Below are positions 1 through 12,064 of a stretch of 64,000 nucleotides of DNA, piece after piece. The DNA is from Branchiostoma floridae (Eukaryota > Chordata > Leptocardii > Amphioxiformes > Branchiostomatidae). The notes under the pieces were generated by a model. The model worked only from the letters and a program-made list of their open reading frames with translations, made no database searches and had not been told where the DNA came from. Every line of letters starts with the position of its first letter. Position 1 is the stretch's first letter. Location of the stretch: assembly GCF_000003815.2 (NCBI RefSeq), contig NC_049995.1:14741564-14805563 (forward strand), in the 5' to 3' direction. Made by a program: the position numbers and the translations under genes.

Positions 1-2060
1 TCAATGAAACGTGGCCAGCAGGGCGATTTGAGCTTCCATGAATCAAGAAAGGTTAAAAAACAAATACAACACAAACATTTACAAAACTACATCAAGACAG
101 AAAATGATAAGAGTATTATGCTATGGCATTGGTCTTTTACCTGACATTATGATCTAAGGAATAACAGCTATCGGCATCTTTGTTTCAATTAACGTTTTAA
201 GTGCTAGAAGGTGGGTTTTATTCCTTATACAAAATCAGTAAATAACATACCTTCCGACAAGGATACGGTACAGTTTCGGGTATACCATGCATTACTAATT
301 CCTCATTTAGGTTTAGTTCTTAATTGTTGTGTATGACTTTCCCACCAGATGTTAAACTGGTTCCAGAATTGTAAAACATCGATTATTTTGCTGTTGGATG
401 CCTGATCACCAGTAAAAACTGACCTCCGGCCATGGTTGGAGCTAGACCTGTCAGGGTGGCAGTAACAGTATATCAACCTTTATAGCAATGCTATAACCCT
501 GATGATGCTATTATAGACCTAATGTAGCGTGAAACGTTCTATAGCTACTCAAAGTATAGTAAAAGAAAAAAAAATGGACCATGATTCAACTTTTTTTTGC
601 GTTAGTAATGTTATTTTTATTTCTTTTAAATATATATACACTACGCCTGTGTCTATACTTTGTAAACGTGGGACTTGGAGCCTGAACAAAAAATCAACAA
701 ATGTATAAATATATATCTAAATATATATCTTATAATCTGACATCGCGCGTCTATTGTAAAGTGCTAAGTCTTTATCATCTTTGCACTGGCGTACGGTGCG
801 ACATTTCTTTCTGCAACACAATACAGAAGCTTTATTATCACTGTATCCTTTTAATTATTCTCACACCGAAATACAAAACCGTGATACAGTGATACGGTTT
901 GCAGCCTTGTATCGCCTCAAATACGTTCTACACCCGAAACATCCCCAGGCATTATGCACACAAAGGAAATGTCCTGACAAGTCCATAAATCAGGTTAAGA
1001 TAGCGTCAACTTCCCCTAAGAGAGTACTAAACTTCTCCCACCAAAGGCGACGCTGCGATCACAATTTATTTTTTCTGGCTTTGAGGCCGCCAACAGGTGT
1101 TTATTTGTAGCCAAATTGGCAACACAGAAAATGGTTATGAGAGCAATGTAGTATTTTCACAAGTATCCTGCTATCAACAGGCACACGTACCTGCCTTTGG
1201 CTAGCCATTTTCACACATGTTTGGAGTGAGACTGCAAATGTATGAATGGTTGCCTTTAGCTTACTACTACAACGTGCGAAACGCATAAACTAAAACTTTC
1301 TAATGACCCAAGGTATAGTTCTGTACCTTTTGGGCTACATTTTTCACAAGCGATCGTTCGTTTATTATCATACCGAACTAGGAATTGATCAATTGGTAAG
1401 AAAACGGGGGACTAAAGACGTCACAAATCCCCTTAAGGTACAGATACAGACTCAGAGGATCCAAGATAACGTCTTGACGATCAACCCTTTGAAAGAACTG
1501 TGCGCTATCAGTCTACGATCTGTCACATCAGGAAGACTAGATCGATTACGTTCATCTTAAAATTTACTCCCGATAGTTGAGTTCGTCCCCTAATAACTTG
1601 AGTAGAAGCAGAGAGATACGGTGTGATATATCAATTTTGGGGTTATATTCTTTTACCCGAATTTCTTTTGTCCCCTACGCATACACGGCCTACTTAATGA
1701 ATGAATGAATGAGTTTCTTGCTCAACAATCGCACAAGGTACAATGTATGGCAACCAATAACAACTTATGGCTATATAGACAATAGTACTAAGAGGCTACA
1801 TACATGATGACATGCCATATTTTGAAGGGTCATTAGATAAACAGGGCCATGATCAGGCCACACCATTGTACCATTGCCACCACGGGATTAAACTGCTTTG
1901 TAATGGCTTGTGACACAAATGCATGGTGGTTGACCGATACCATTTACGATGGCCTTGGACGATGCACAAATGGCTATCAGTAATACATGAGGCTCATCTA
2001 TAACATATGAACGTCCAGAAACCAGAGGCTTTGAGTAGATTCTTTGCGCTTCAAAGTAAC
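1..2060. other. No gene seen; AT-rich non-coding
   Basis: I see no exon with family resemblance and no long open frame on either strand. The only structure is a short run of ATGA repeats near 1697-1712. It is followed by a stretch (about 1715-1760) resembling the tail-like segment at 32635-32690, which shares the words ttgc, cacaa and ggtacaatgta. Confidence 0.5.
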
Positions 2061-2115
2061 TATCGTTAGGTTTCGTTCTCTGAATCCTTGTAACGATCTA
2101 TCCATCTTTCTTGTG

Positions 2116-2247
2116 CTAGTTTAACTGTAATATCGAACACAAAAACAGCACCAGTCTTTGTCAAGGAATGGACAATTCTAGATCGGTGCTGTTCAGTCGA
2201 AATTTGAGTGAGTCCGGTTTTTGTGTTGGATATTTCAGTTAAACTAG
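2116..2247. repeat. Fold-back (inverted repeat) element
   Basis: The arm at 2116-2147 and the arm at 2216-2247 are inverted copies about 32 bp long with few mismatches. An inner pair (acagcacc at 2145-2152 and ggtgctgt at 2185-2192) extends the stem. It looks like a small MITE or fold-back element. No target duplication was recognised. Confidence 0.65.
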
Positions 2248-2499
2248 TTCTGATAATGACTTTCACCAACACAGATGGACTTTCAAGTTAATCTATCCAT
2301 CTTATTTGTTTGTTTCTATTGCCTCGTCTTCGTCATCAACTGGTTGTGTAACCAAATGCTTGCACATGTTCTGAGAATAGTGTAGGGAAAATGAAACGCT
2401 GTGAATGTTTGAGAGACCCTGACCTTTAGCTGTAGATGCTATTACCAATAGATATACCTGTAGCCTTGACATACTTAGAATATTGCTTTTGCTCATTAT

Positions 2500-3120
2500 T
2501 GATTCTGTGCACGTCAGGACATCAGTTTCGTTAGTATCGTCTTTTCATTTGTCAGCAGACCTAGCCGTTTGTAATACCCACAGTATGGTTGGGCAGCCCT
2601 AGCTGTACGTGCTGAACAGCAAAAGAGAAAATTACAGATTGCATAAGAAATGGTCAGTTATTAGTTTGTTTAATCACTGATTATGAGATGAAGAGCGGCC
2701 CATAGCTATAACTGTAACAGCATCTCTTCTCCCTAAGTCAGAGACACAAAGATTAAGACTATGCAAAGCAGGGGTTACGAAGGCTGCTCGAGAGATTCCC
2801 TGCACTAGTTTTAAAATACTTCTCAGGTTTTATATACAGGAGGCAAATACTTCACCAAGGTTGAACGGATTATTTCTTTGTGTCCCTCGGCGATGAGCAG
2901 GACCATTAGATTTAGATGATTATCGGTGTCATCTGTCACTGTTGTGGGTTGTAATAGCCTACAGGGCCTTTTAGAGCCATTCCACATCTTAGATTATCCA
3001 GGTAGACATTAAAGTTTCATGGGTATGGACAGGAGATCATTTTATCTCTTGTTAATTTCCCTTTCCGGTCCCATTTATTGTGTAACGATATGGTAGTCAC
3101 GAATTATCTACGTTCTGGTA
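2500..3120. other. No gene seen
   Basis: Non-coding sequence without recognisable exons, arrays or terminal inverted repeats. It borders a diverged repeat copy on the right. Confidence 0.4.
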
Positions 3121-3300
3121 TACTGAAGTTGACTTGTAGTTGACTCCAAGCAGATCCTACGGTATCAAAAGCTGGCAAACGAGTGTAGCCGGACTAGGAG
3201 TATTTATTGGTAACCCAAGGTACACTCCTTTGTCAGCTTTTGCTGCCATAGGTTCTGTTTGGAGACTAACTTGTCCTAAACATATGAGTCTACTGGAAAC
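3120..3300 (+). repeat. Outlying diverged copy of the 4.1-5.0 kb repeat
   Basis: This stretch contains the same ordered words as the array about 1 kb downstream: gactccaagcagatcctacgg, then tatcaaaagctg, then gagtgtagccgg, then actcctttg and cagcttttg. The copy is separated from the main array and more diverged. Confidence 0.55.
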
Positions 3301-3731
3301 TTCTCAAGTAGATTCGTCTTGCTGTTGATCAAACCAATTTGTGGTGTATCAGAGTACCAAAAATTAAGTTACCAGCCTAATAAAGATATTCAGGCAAGGA
3401 TTACCATGTTAAAAGGATGAAAAGGCGGATGGTGCTCTTTTTTCATCCTCTCCTCGCCTCATCCCGGAGGACTTGACAACGTAATCTGAGAAATAGGTCA
3501 ATCATTGTGTCCCAGATAACTTCAAACAGCTTCCAGGAAAATCGAATTAACGCCTCGGGATGAGCTGAAGGAGCGTGTATCGATTGTGTCATTTCCGTTT
3601 CCGTCTGGACGAGATAAGAAGTCGACATGGGAACACCATCGAGATGAAGCAAACGAGCATCACTATCAGCAAAATGGACGATCCATCTACTGGTCGGGGG
3701 TAGTTCCAGCTTTTGATAAGGCCCCTTTTTT

Positions 3732-3930
3732 CACTAGACGGCGATTGCGCTGTGCTCTCACTGCGACCAAAAGGATATGTGTATCTTTCGTTGCACACTG
3801 GATATGTCATACAATTGTAGAAGTGTGACTGAGAAGACAACAAATCACACAAAGTGCAAAAATACTCGTTTCTTTTATATACTATTCGTTGAGCGATGTG
3901 TCAAATTTTAGGTCGCAGAGAACGCGCGGA
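3732..3930. mobile_element. MITE, family A, copy 1
   Basis: The left terminus (cactagacggcg...ctctcactgcgacc) is partly matched in inverted orientation by ggtcgcagagaacgcgcgg near 3911-3929. The interior (agtgtgactgagaagacaacaaa and an AT-rich part ending in ttcgttgagcgatgtgtcaaatt) matches the element at 6782-7042. Related interiors also occur at 33525 and 34961. No coding capacity is visible. Confidence 0.6.
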
Positions 3931-4134
3931 AAGAGTTGGAAAGGGGGCATAACAGATGTAGATCACTGCGTCAAAGGAATTTGCACTCTTATCGTTAAAC
4001 TTAAAGAAAGGAAACGCCCTAACAGAGGAGCCTCATTGACCGGGATTACGTCAATAGATCAAATAACTATCGCTCAGTGTCAGCATAATGACCAATCCAT
4101 TTACCCTGCGGCATGGTGGAAGCCACTGCAGCGT

Positions 4135-5000
4135 TGGACAGATTTAGATCGCTGTGCTGAAGGCCTTTGTATCCAATTGTGGGTCATCAATATCTGAATT
4201 GACTGACTTTAGGCCACTGCAGCGTAGGACAGATTTAATCTCCAAGCAGATTCTACTGTAGCAAACGATAGTATTAAGAACTGCCAGAGGAGTGAAGCCG
4301 GCCCAGGAATGTATTTTGCTCACAGTGGCTGATAGTAGACTCCTTTGGCCAACTATACTCCTTAGCCAGCTTTGATACTATCTTATGCCGCTGATAAATC
4401 TCCTAAGAGATTAGGACAGATTTAGATCGCTGTGCTGAAGGCCTTTGCATCCAATCACAGGTCATCAATGTCTGACTTTAGGCCACTGCAGAGTAAGACA
4501 GATTTAATCTCCAAGCAGATTCTACGGTAGCATACGATACGATAGTACCAAAAACTGCCGGAGGAGTGAAGCCGATCTGGGAGTGTGTTTTGCTCACAGT
4601 GGCTGATGACTACTTTGGACAGCTATACTCCTTAGCCAGCTTTGATACTATCTTATGCCGCTGATAAATCTCCTAAGAGATTAGGACAGATTTAAATCGC
4701 TATGTTGAAGGCCTTTGTATCCAATTGCAGGTCATCAATGTCTGAATTCACTGCAGCGAAGGACAGATTTAATCTCCGAGCAGATTCTACGGTAGCAAAC
4801 AATAGTATCAAAAGCTGCCAGAGGAGTGAAGCCGGCTTAAAAGTGTGTCCTGCTCCCAGTGGCTGATAGTCGACTTCTTTGGCCAGTTGTACTACCTAGC
4901 CAGCTTTGATGCTATCTAATGCCACTGGTAAATCTGCCTGGAGATTAGGACAGATTTGTTGAAGGCCTCCGTATCTAATTGTTGGTCATCGACGTTGAAT
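4135..5000 (+). repeat. Tandem array, unit about 270 bp, 3.2 copies
   Basis: The marker ggacagattta begins near 4135, 4413, 4683 and 4947, giving spacings of about 264-276 bp. Each unit carries ctccaagcagattctac, gaggagtgaagccg and tccttagccagctttgata in the same order. The copies are diverged by substitutions and small gaps, and the last is truncated. I see no conserved reading frame. Confidence 0.8.
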
Positions 5001-5009
5001 TGACTTTAC

Positions 5010-5700
5010 TGACTTTATTCGGGTTGCGACAGGGGAAATAGTTGCAATCGTGGTATGAATAACTACTATTTATAAGGCATCTCATCATACGTCACTCGTC
5101 ATGAAAACTACAGGACATGTTAATGAAGGTAGTGTGCAGAATTAGAATGTGATAAAAGTGCATGATAGTTTAAAAAGCTAAAGCTAAATTGATGAGTAAT
5201 TGACTAAAATATACCTATTGTTGAAAAAAGCGTAACGTTAAGGAAGATAAAGTACCAAATGACAGACTGTTGGACATAAGGCATGGCATCATACGTCAGT
5301 CTTCATGAAAACTACAGGAGCTGTTAATGAAGGATGATGCTATCTTTTAGAGCTCATTAAGCACCTTATCGATCCACGTCTGTCAGTGGTAATTGATATA
5401 GATTGTGTAGTCAACAAGGTCCGAGTTGCCTGCTCGGCAAAACTGCGCAACTTCCAGTGCTAAAAGTACAATATTAACCTCTTACTTGCCCGTTCGACCA
5501 AACTCCGTAACTTTTATATAGAATTAAACAAAAATGGATAAATAAATGTATGGACACTATCAAAGATATTGAATTTTGTAAGTGTGAAAGCGATGCTGAC
5601 CATTTCAAGAGTAAAAAAAAACATATTGTACTGTTGTTGAGCTGCTGTAGGTCTACTATAGTGGAGACAGGTGATAATAGAGCATCTTCATTTCGACTAC
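5010..5700. other. No gene seen; two short direct repeats
   Basis: The phrase catcatacgtca...tcatgaaaactacagga occurs near 5088-5115 and again near 5287-5315, about 200 bp apart. Otherwise this is AT-rich non-coding sequence. Confidence 0.45.
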
Positions 5701-5706
5701 TGTTGC

Positions 5707-6075
5707 CTTCGCCTTGTCTAAACTTCATACTGGTGTTATTTTACCAAAGACCGCCAGGCAGTCACCTTCCAAACCGCGATTTCAAACACAGTGGTTTTGC
5801 CATTAATCTTAAACCATCAATCTATTACTATTACCTTCGCTTTGTCTAAACTTCTTGTATGTGTCATTTTTCCCAAGACCGCAAGGGAGTCACCATCCAA
5901 GCAAACCGCGGATATCAAACACTGTGGGTTTACCATCAAATCTATTACCGTTGCCTTCACCTTGACGTGTCTAAACTTCTTGCAGGTGTTATTTTTCGCA
6001 AGGCCGCCAGGCAGTCACCTTCCAAACCGCGATTTCAAACACAGTGGTTTTGCTATCAATCGGTTTTCGATTACC
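5707..6075 (+). repeat. Tandem array, unit about 124 bp, 3 copies
   Basis: Copies start near 5707, 5835 and 5955 with cttcgccttgtctaaacttc. Each contains accgccaggcagtcacc (or a variant) and an aaaccgcga...tcaaacac...gtggttt segment. Open frames here come from repeats without stops and carry no domain I recognise. Confidence 0.8.
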
Positions 6076-6079
6076 ACTG

Positions 6080-6675
6080 CGTATCTGGTGAGCGCAGCTG
6101 TTGTATTAAATGGTAAGCTACTTCTGGATGATTGCATTTTCAAATAGCTCCCGGGGAAAACAGTATCCTATCTAGTAACAAACGTGAGACCTTCAACATG
6201 GCAGAGGAAAGTTAAAGGAGACATGGAATGCATTGCCTTTGACACACTAATATATAGTCATCTTAGCATGAAAGTTCATCTGTGTTGGTAAATGACATTA
6301 AGGATAAATTTAACTTTAACTAACCAATACCAAAATGTGGGGTTTGTCAATTTTAGTTTTGGTTAGTTAAACATAAAAATTGTCAATGGGCTATACTTGA
6401 AAGCTGATTTGATGTAAATTAGATATATTTTTGTACTTTTTCTTTGCCAGCTTCTCCGTTTATAGGCATGTAGCTTTGTTATTGAAGTCAGTCTTCCAGT
6501 GTCTTGGTCATTTGCCAACATTGTATGGAGTAGTTCCTAGATGTGGAATGGACATGTTACGTTAGTAAGTACAGGAATTTGAAATGGCATGTTGATTTAT
6601 CTAATTTCTCTACTTTCAAGAACTCTTTCTAAAATCGAATTGCAGATCTTGATGACACCCTGTAGTGCACAGCAA
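6080..6675. other. No gene seen
   Basis: AT-rich sequence with an inverted pair around 6317-6385 (gttagtt/aactaac type words) but no recognisable coding exon. Confidence 0.4.
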
Positions 6676-7166
6676 GCTTCGTAATCACAAAGCCATGTAC
6701 GAATCAATCCAGGGGACTGCTCAGAGAAAAGGAGGCCCAGAAAACATGCATTTCTGGCGCTGATTGCCTTAGGTCCCCTCTCACCAGACGGCGATCGCGA
6801 TGCGCTCTCACTGCGACCTAAATAGGATATGTGTAACTTTTGATTTCACACTAGGTATATCATACAGCATGTAAAAGTGTGACTGAAAGGACAACAAAAC
6901 ACCTCACCTCACCTCACCGGTCCCATAGCCAAAACAAAACACACGAAGTGTAAAAAGATTCGTTCCTTTTTTATACAATTCGTTGAGCGATCTGTCAAAT
7001 TCTATGTCGCACAGAGAGCGCGGCGAGAGCGCCGTCCTAGTGGAAAGAGCTGATAATCACAAAGCCATGTACAAATCAATCGAGGGGACTGCTCAGTCAA
7101 TCCATGGGACTGCTCAAAAAAGGGAGGCCCGGAAAACCTAAAATTCCTGTTGCTGATTGCTTTACG
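6676..7166. repeat. Direct repeats of about 95 bp bracketing a MITE
   Basis: About 95 bp beginning with taatcacaaagccatgtac at about 6679-6771 is repeated at about 7053-7166. Both copies hold ggggactgctcag, ggaggccc and ctgattgc in order. The MITE at 6782-7042 lies between them. The right copy has an internal extra duplication of the gggactgctca segment. Confidence 0.7.
6782..7042. mobile_element. MITE, family A, copy 2
   Basis: The left terminus runs caccagacggcgatcgcg...gctctcactgcgacc. The right terminus ends ...tgtcgcacagagagcgcgg...cgccgtcctagtg, its imperfect inverse over about 40 bp. The interior is collinear with copy 1 but carries a local expansion of acctc repeats plus a short duplication near 6900-6943. 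It is non-autonomous. Confidence 0.7.
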
Positions 7167-7169
7167 CTG

Positions 7170-9890
7170 TAGAATAATTGACAAGTAGAATCAGCTAGCG
7201 CACAAAGAACCCGCCGGCGGGTCACCCGGAGGGGAAATTACTTTCCTAAGTAGAGGAAATCCAGGACGCTGAGTAGGTTCTTTTCATTACGTGCGAAAAA
7301 TAGCAATATAGCTAGCTGTGCAGGTCATTAGAAACTGTTGGTTACAGTTTACGCTTAATAAACATTCCACAGGTGCCAATCAATTTCAAACTTGTTGCTT
7401 CTTGTATAAGTGCATATACATAAAACTTAACAATATGATGGACATGAAGAACAAAGAATAACATCCCAATGCATATTCCAAAAACTATATATTGATAAAG
7501 ATTAGACATCAAGGTAACACACGGCTTCGGTAATAAGACTACTCTGCATCAACCTTGTCTTGTCTCTGACTTTGTTTCATATCATATTCATTTGACTTCG
7601 CCATAGGACTTTTTCAGTGAACGCCCTTGCCTTGTTGCGCCATAAACATCTCAGGGCTGTTTTCCTTTTTGTACTTTAATGTCCCGTGCTGTTCCTAAAA
7701 TTTTAGATTCTTATAGGCTAAAAACATGGATCGAGATAAAACGATTGAAAAGCAGCAGCAGTAAAGATGATTGATGGTTTGCTACTTCGCCATAGGACTT
7801 TCGCAGATCGATTTCCCATATTGTACCTTATCCCTGGCTTCTATATCATACACCAACTGTATTAAACATAGCAGCACATTCATCAACACTGAATCGCCTG
7901 ACTGACGGGATAAATGCCCGGATTAGGGAGCGATTCACCATTTGACTGCCGGTCGTACCATGGCCAGGGAAGGGAGGGGGCGGATATATTTGTATTGGGG
8001 TGGGTACATGTACGGTGTATAGGTACAAAACCTTTTTTCTCGTAAGGCCGGTCCAAAAAAAAATTACCTGAAGCCCTTGAGACATAAATGAAACACACTT
8101 GAAGCGACCAATGTGTATATATTATCTGGATAGGATAAGAAGTATAAAACATGGTTGTGACAAAAAATGTTTTCTAACCCAGGGGTCTTAAACTTTGACC
8201 GGCGAATGAGCATTTGGATCCATACAAGGGCTTATATTATAATAGTTGATCTATCTGAAGCATACATGAGTAGGTTAAGATTACTTCTAGAGAGAAAGAG
8301 CGAGACAGAAAGTGCATACGGAGAAACGGGGCAATGCGTGGAATGACACTCCCAGAGGTCATAGTATCATAAAATACCCCGGAAATTGCTTTTAAATAAC
8401 AATCATTCTTCCATTAGCATTTTTGCTGAGTAAAATTTGTGTCTATCACTTTAACACACATCGGGATCACATTGATTAGCCGTTCTCATGCCTGTACGCT
8501 TCATGTACTCCACATCACACCCCGTACCGTGAGCTATTATTACTGACACGACACGCGTACCGTGTCTATTCACATCCCATCAACTCTAACCAATCGAAAC
8601 AAGCTGCAGGGGACACATGTTACGACTTTCCGGTCCCGAAGTCAGGACCATGGCATCTCTAGAGTTGATCACAAAACCCGCAAGTTGAAGAAGTTAGACT
8701 CTTTGTCTTCCTCTGCTTCCAAAAAGAAGTCAAACTGAACCCTATCTACATATAGCCAGCCCTATTATTTGAGTAGTCCCTTTGTACAATAATACTTATC
8801 TTTGTTACTACGATGTACTACAATTAGCCTACGGGCATGAACTTGCAAATTAACTTTACTTCAATATAAAACACACCGGAGGCTTTGGCCCAGTATCAAG
8901 AAAAGCCACAGTGCTGCTCACAAATGAAATGCATCTTGAAGATAAAACATCAAAAGTGAGACAAATGTCCACATAATCCGAAAAACAGGAAGTACGTCAA
9001 ACGTTTGTCTACATACAATCTTAGACACAGCCTGCAAGACAGTACTGAATTCAAGGTAGCAACATCAACCCCCAACGCAACAGCAGGTTTTCCTAAACGT
9101 CTCACGTGAAACACGCATGTGGAAGAGACAAACAAACATTTGACAACAACAATAAATGATATTTCTGTAAGAAGATATAAATCACAATTAGTTTATCTAA
9201 CGAAGTTGGGCTTAGAGTTTTATTGAGGATAGGAGACACGAATATATTTTTTGGATTATGTGGAACTGCTTTCATAATAGGTGTGTGATACGATATCGTA
9301 AAAACCACCAAGCCACTCTATGGCTGTACATTTATGCCTTCCGGCCACTTCATCATGGGCACAGAAGTAGGTTTTATCAGTAATATTTAACACAACTCGT
9401 GCAAAATTGACAGGGAGGGATGGATGGGAGGTAATATATTTACCAGGCCATTGACTTCCGTGTGGCGTTAATATTGCAGTTTCGATCATTTTTCTGTATG
9501 AGCTATTACCTGCTCAGCATGTTGCAGTTATCGGTAATTCGGTAATAACTTTGCAACCTACTTTACCAAGTTTCTCGCAATATTTTACAACATTCTGGTG
9601 CCGTCTGTCGCTATTAAAGCTTTTTGCATGAGATCTGGTGTCTTTTCCATGTATGCTGTGTCCACCACCTCCACATCATCATTAGAAGCTGTGCTGAACT
9701 GAATAACATTTTATAATACAGCTTGCTAGCGAGTAGCGACGAAGTGGGCTTTACTTTCGTTGTTGTATGTTTGATTGATTGATCTCTTCACCTTTTTATT
9801 CATGTGACGTCGGCCTTTATGGCCACTTTTAGTGCAGTGACTGGTAACCAAAATAACATATTGAACTTGTGTACGATATACAAGTCGTGT
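7170..9890. other. No gene seen over 2.7 kb
   Basis: Neither strand has a convincing exon. A short direct repeat (cttcgccataggactttt and cttcgccataggactttc) occurs near 7588 and 7783. Open frames in this stretch are short and of unbiased composition. Confidence 0.45.
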
Positions 9891-9894
9891 CGTC

Positions 9895-10060
9895 GAATGA
9901 CAATGTGGCTAAGTTAGCGGACACTACATCGAGAGGTCCAACGTTCAATCCTTGACATTCTTTTAGCTATAGCTAGACGATGTGTACTTGGGAAGGCACT
10001 TTGAACGGCTCTCCTTGCATAACTCACGTGCAAAATGTGTAACTGACTTATTTTGGGAAG
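9895..10060 (+). mobile_element. tRNA-derived SINE fragment
   Basis: An A-box-like tggctaagttagcgg at 9906-9920 is followed at tRNA spacing by a B-box-like acgttcaatcc at 9941-9951. Then comes the SINE body phrase cttgggaaggcactttgaac. The same body phrase with a B box recurs at 62490-62560. Pol III promoter function is inferred from these boxes only. Confidence 0.6.
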
Positions 10061-10089
10061 GTAAAGGTGGTGAGAGAAGAGGAATGGGC

Positions 10090-11045
10090 TATGCCTCCAT
10101 ATACTGTGCCCGAGATACAGTGGACATTACGATAACAACCACTATAAAAGCTCTAGGACCTCCAACCTCTGTATGCCCAAAAGATCCATGGTTTTGACCT
10201 GGACTTTGCAATTGGGCTGAAACTAATGTAGCATGCAGTGTTCTCCATGTGTCGCCTCTACTATTATTTAGGTAACCCAATGACTAGTCTCTGCCTCCCA
10301 ATACCGTACCATAGACATCGTTGATGACAACACATGATCCCAACGGTCCCCAACCTTCAACCTCTGTGATGTACGTCCGAAAGAGCCATGGTTTTGACCT
10401 GGACTTGGGACTGAAACTAATGTAGCATACAGTGTTCTCCGTGTGGCCCATCTACTGTTATTTAGGTCATTCAATGACTCTGCCTCCAAATACCGTGCAC
10501 TAGACACAGTGGATATCAACTCCATACGGCATTGAAAAGTTATGTAACCTTCACTCTTTCTACCCCAAAGATCCATGGTTTTGACTTTGGAATGAAATTA
10601 TTGAAGTGTACACTGTTCTCTATTTGACTCCTTTACTGTTATCTAGGTTACCCAATGCCTTGCAACCCAATACCGTGCCCTAGACACAGTGATTAACAAC
10701 TCCCTATGGCATCGAAAAGTAATGTGACCCTTACTCTCTTTCTACGCCGAAAAGATCCATGGTTTTGACCTAGACTTTGGACTGAAACTAATGAAGCGTA
10801 CACTGTTCTCTGTGTGACTCCTTTACAGTTATTTAGGTCATTCGGTGACTCCGCTTCCAATACCGTGCACTGGACACATTGGATAACAACCCCCTACGGC
10901 AATGAAAAGTTATGTGACCTTCCCTCTCTGAACGCCCAAAAAGATCAATGGTTTTGACCTGGACTTTGGAACGAAAATAATGAAGCGCGCAGTGTTCTCC
11001 ATTTGACTTCTCTACTGTTATTTAGGTCAGCCAGTGACATCGTAT
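10090..11045 (+). repeat. Tandem array, unit about 190 bp, 5 copies, SINE-related
   Basis: The marker taccgtgccctagacacagtgg (with variants) occurs at 10102, 10302, 10491, 10671 and 10861, giving spacings of 180-200 bp. Each unit also holds gatccatggttttgacct and gttatttaggt. The marker phrase is the same as the 3' part of the SINE at 62660-62690, so the array appears to have grown from a SINE 3' end. Confidence 0.85.
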
Positions 11046-11049
11046 CGAC

Positions 11050-11520
11050 ACCAGCCATCCACTATGTGATTTACGCTGACCTACTTCATCGCGTATACAC
11101 GTTAATATAACATGAGACACGGTATATCACCTCTGGAACCGTAAAAATTGCCAGTTCATCATCACACAGTATCTAGTAACAACCTGTCATTGGTATGCGT
11201 AGGAAAACGTATGAAAAGCAAACACATGTTTGTAAAGCGTTTTTGGTAATAATCTATACGTATCAATGATAAACTGTTGAATAATTGTTAGTATTTCGCC
11301 ATGATATAAATCATATTTACGGCGTGTGTATGTGTCAAGGTTAAATTTAAAACCTATTCATGAAATTTAAATTTGTGAAGTGGCAGAGTCCATTCGGTTG
11401 CTGAGAAAGGTAGCTAGAGAGGTATCAAACTATCTTTTTATGTCATTTTTGTACAAGAGATTTATTTTCCAACGACCCAAAAAACTATCTTTGGGATCTG
11501 ATCACCGTGTCTAATATGAC
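11050..11520. other. No gene seen
   Basis: AT-rich non-coding sequence between the satellite array and the gap-flanking duplication. Confidence 0.4.
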
Positions 11521-11814
11521 CATAAATATTTTTGTAATCTACACACGTCATTGGTATTTCAGACACGAAGTCGACGACCCCTCTCTTTTTTCTATTTGGT
11601 TTTGGACAGACAAGGAAAATGTGGCACTGCACTCAAGGTAAAAAAACTTATATCAACAGTGCCACATACCCAGTACAGACAGAAGGTAAGGGTATTTTTT
11701 TATTTTATTGGTTGGACTGTTCAGAATGCACAGCCAGAGCTGCCAAAATAGCATGTGGCTATTACCAAGGGCTAGGTTACGATTACGGTAGTCGTATCTT
11801 TTACACCCAATAGA

Positions 11815-11914
11815 NNNNNNNNNNNNNNNNNNNNNNNNNNNNNNNNNNNNNNNNNNNNNNNNNNNNNNNNNNNNNNNNNNNNNNNNNNNNNNNNNNNNNN
11901 NNNNNNNNNNNNNN
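11815..11914. other. Assembly gap (100 N)
   Basis: The run is exactly 100 N, a conventional placeholder length, so its true size is unknown. Confidence 0.99.
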
Positions 11915-11916
11915 AC

Positions 11917-11993
11917 GTCGGGGGCACAGCGGGTATCGAACTCGGAACCTCCAGATTCCGAGCCGTACGCTCTACCAGTTACGCCATATGGCC
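11917..11993 (-). mobile_element. tRNA-like SINE head (pseudo-tRNA)
   Basis: On the minus strand there is an A box tggcgtaactgg (11975-11986) and a B box agttcgatacc (11932-11942) at normal tRNA spacing. The expected anticodon stem does not pair and the T stem is imperfect. I therefore read it as a tRNA-derived SINE head or tRNA pseudogene, not a working tRNA. It abuts the assembly gap. Confidence 0.5.
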
Positions 11994-12064
11994 ATAGATA
12001 TTTCTAGTAATCTATCTACACAAATCATTGGTGCTACAGACACGAAGTCGACGACCTGTCTCTC

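Larger units (their letters stand above)
11523..12062 (+). repeat. Direct duplication on both sides of the assembly gap
   Basis: About 60 bp ending in acacgaagtcgacgacc occurs at about 11523-11580 and again at about 11996-12056. In both copies it is preceded by taatct...tcattggt. The pair brackets the 100-N gap and the tRNA-like block. This may be a real duplication or an insertion footprint, or it may have caused the assembly break. Confidence 0.7.

Noticed and set aside
11917..11993. A functional tRNA gene
   Set aside because: A and B boxes are present, but the anticodon stem does not pair and the T stem is imperfect, so it is more likely a SINE head or pseudogene.
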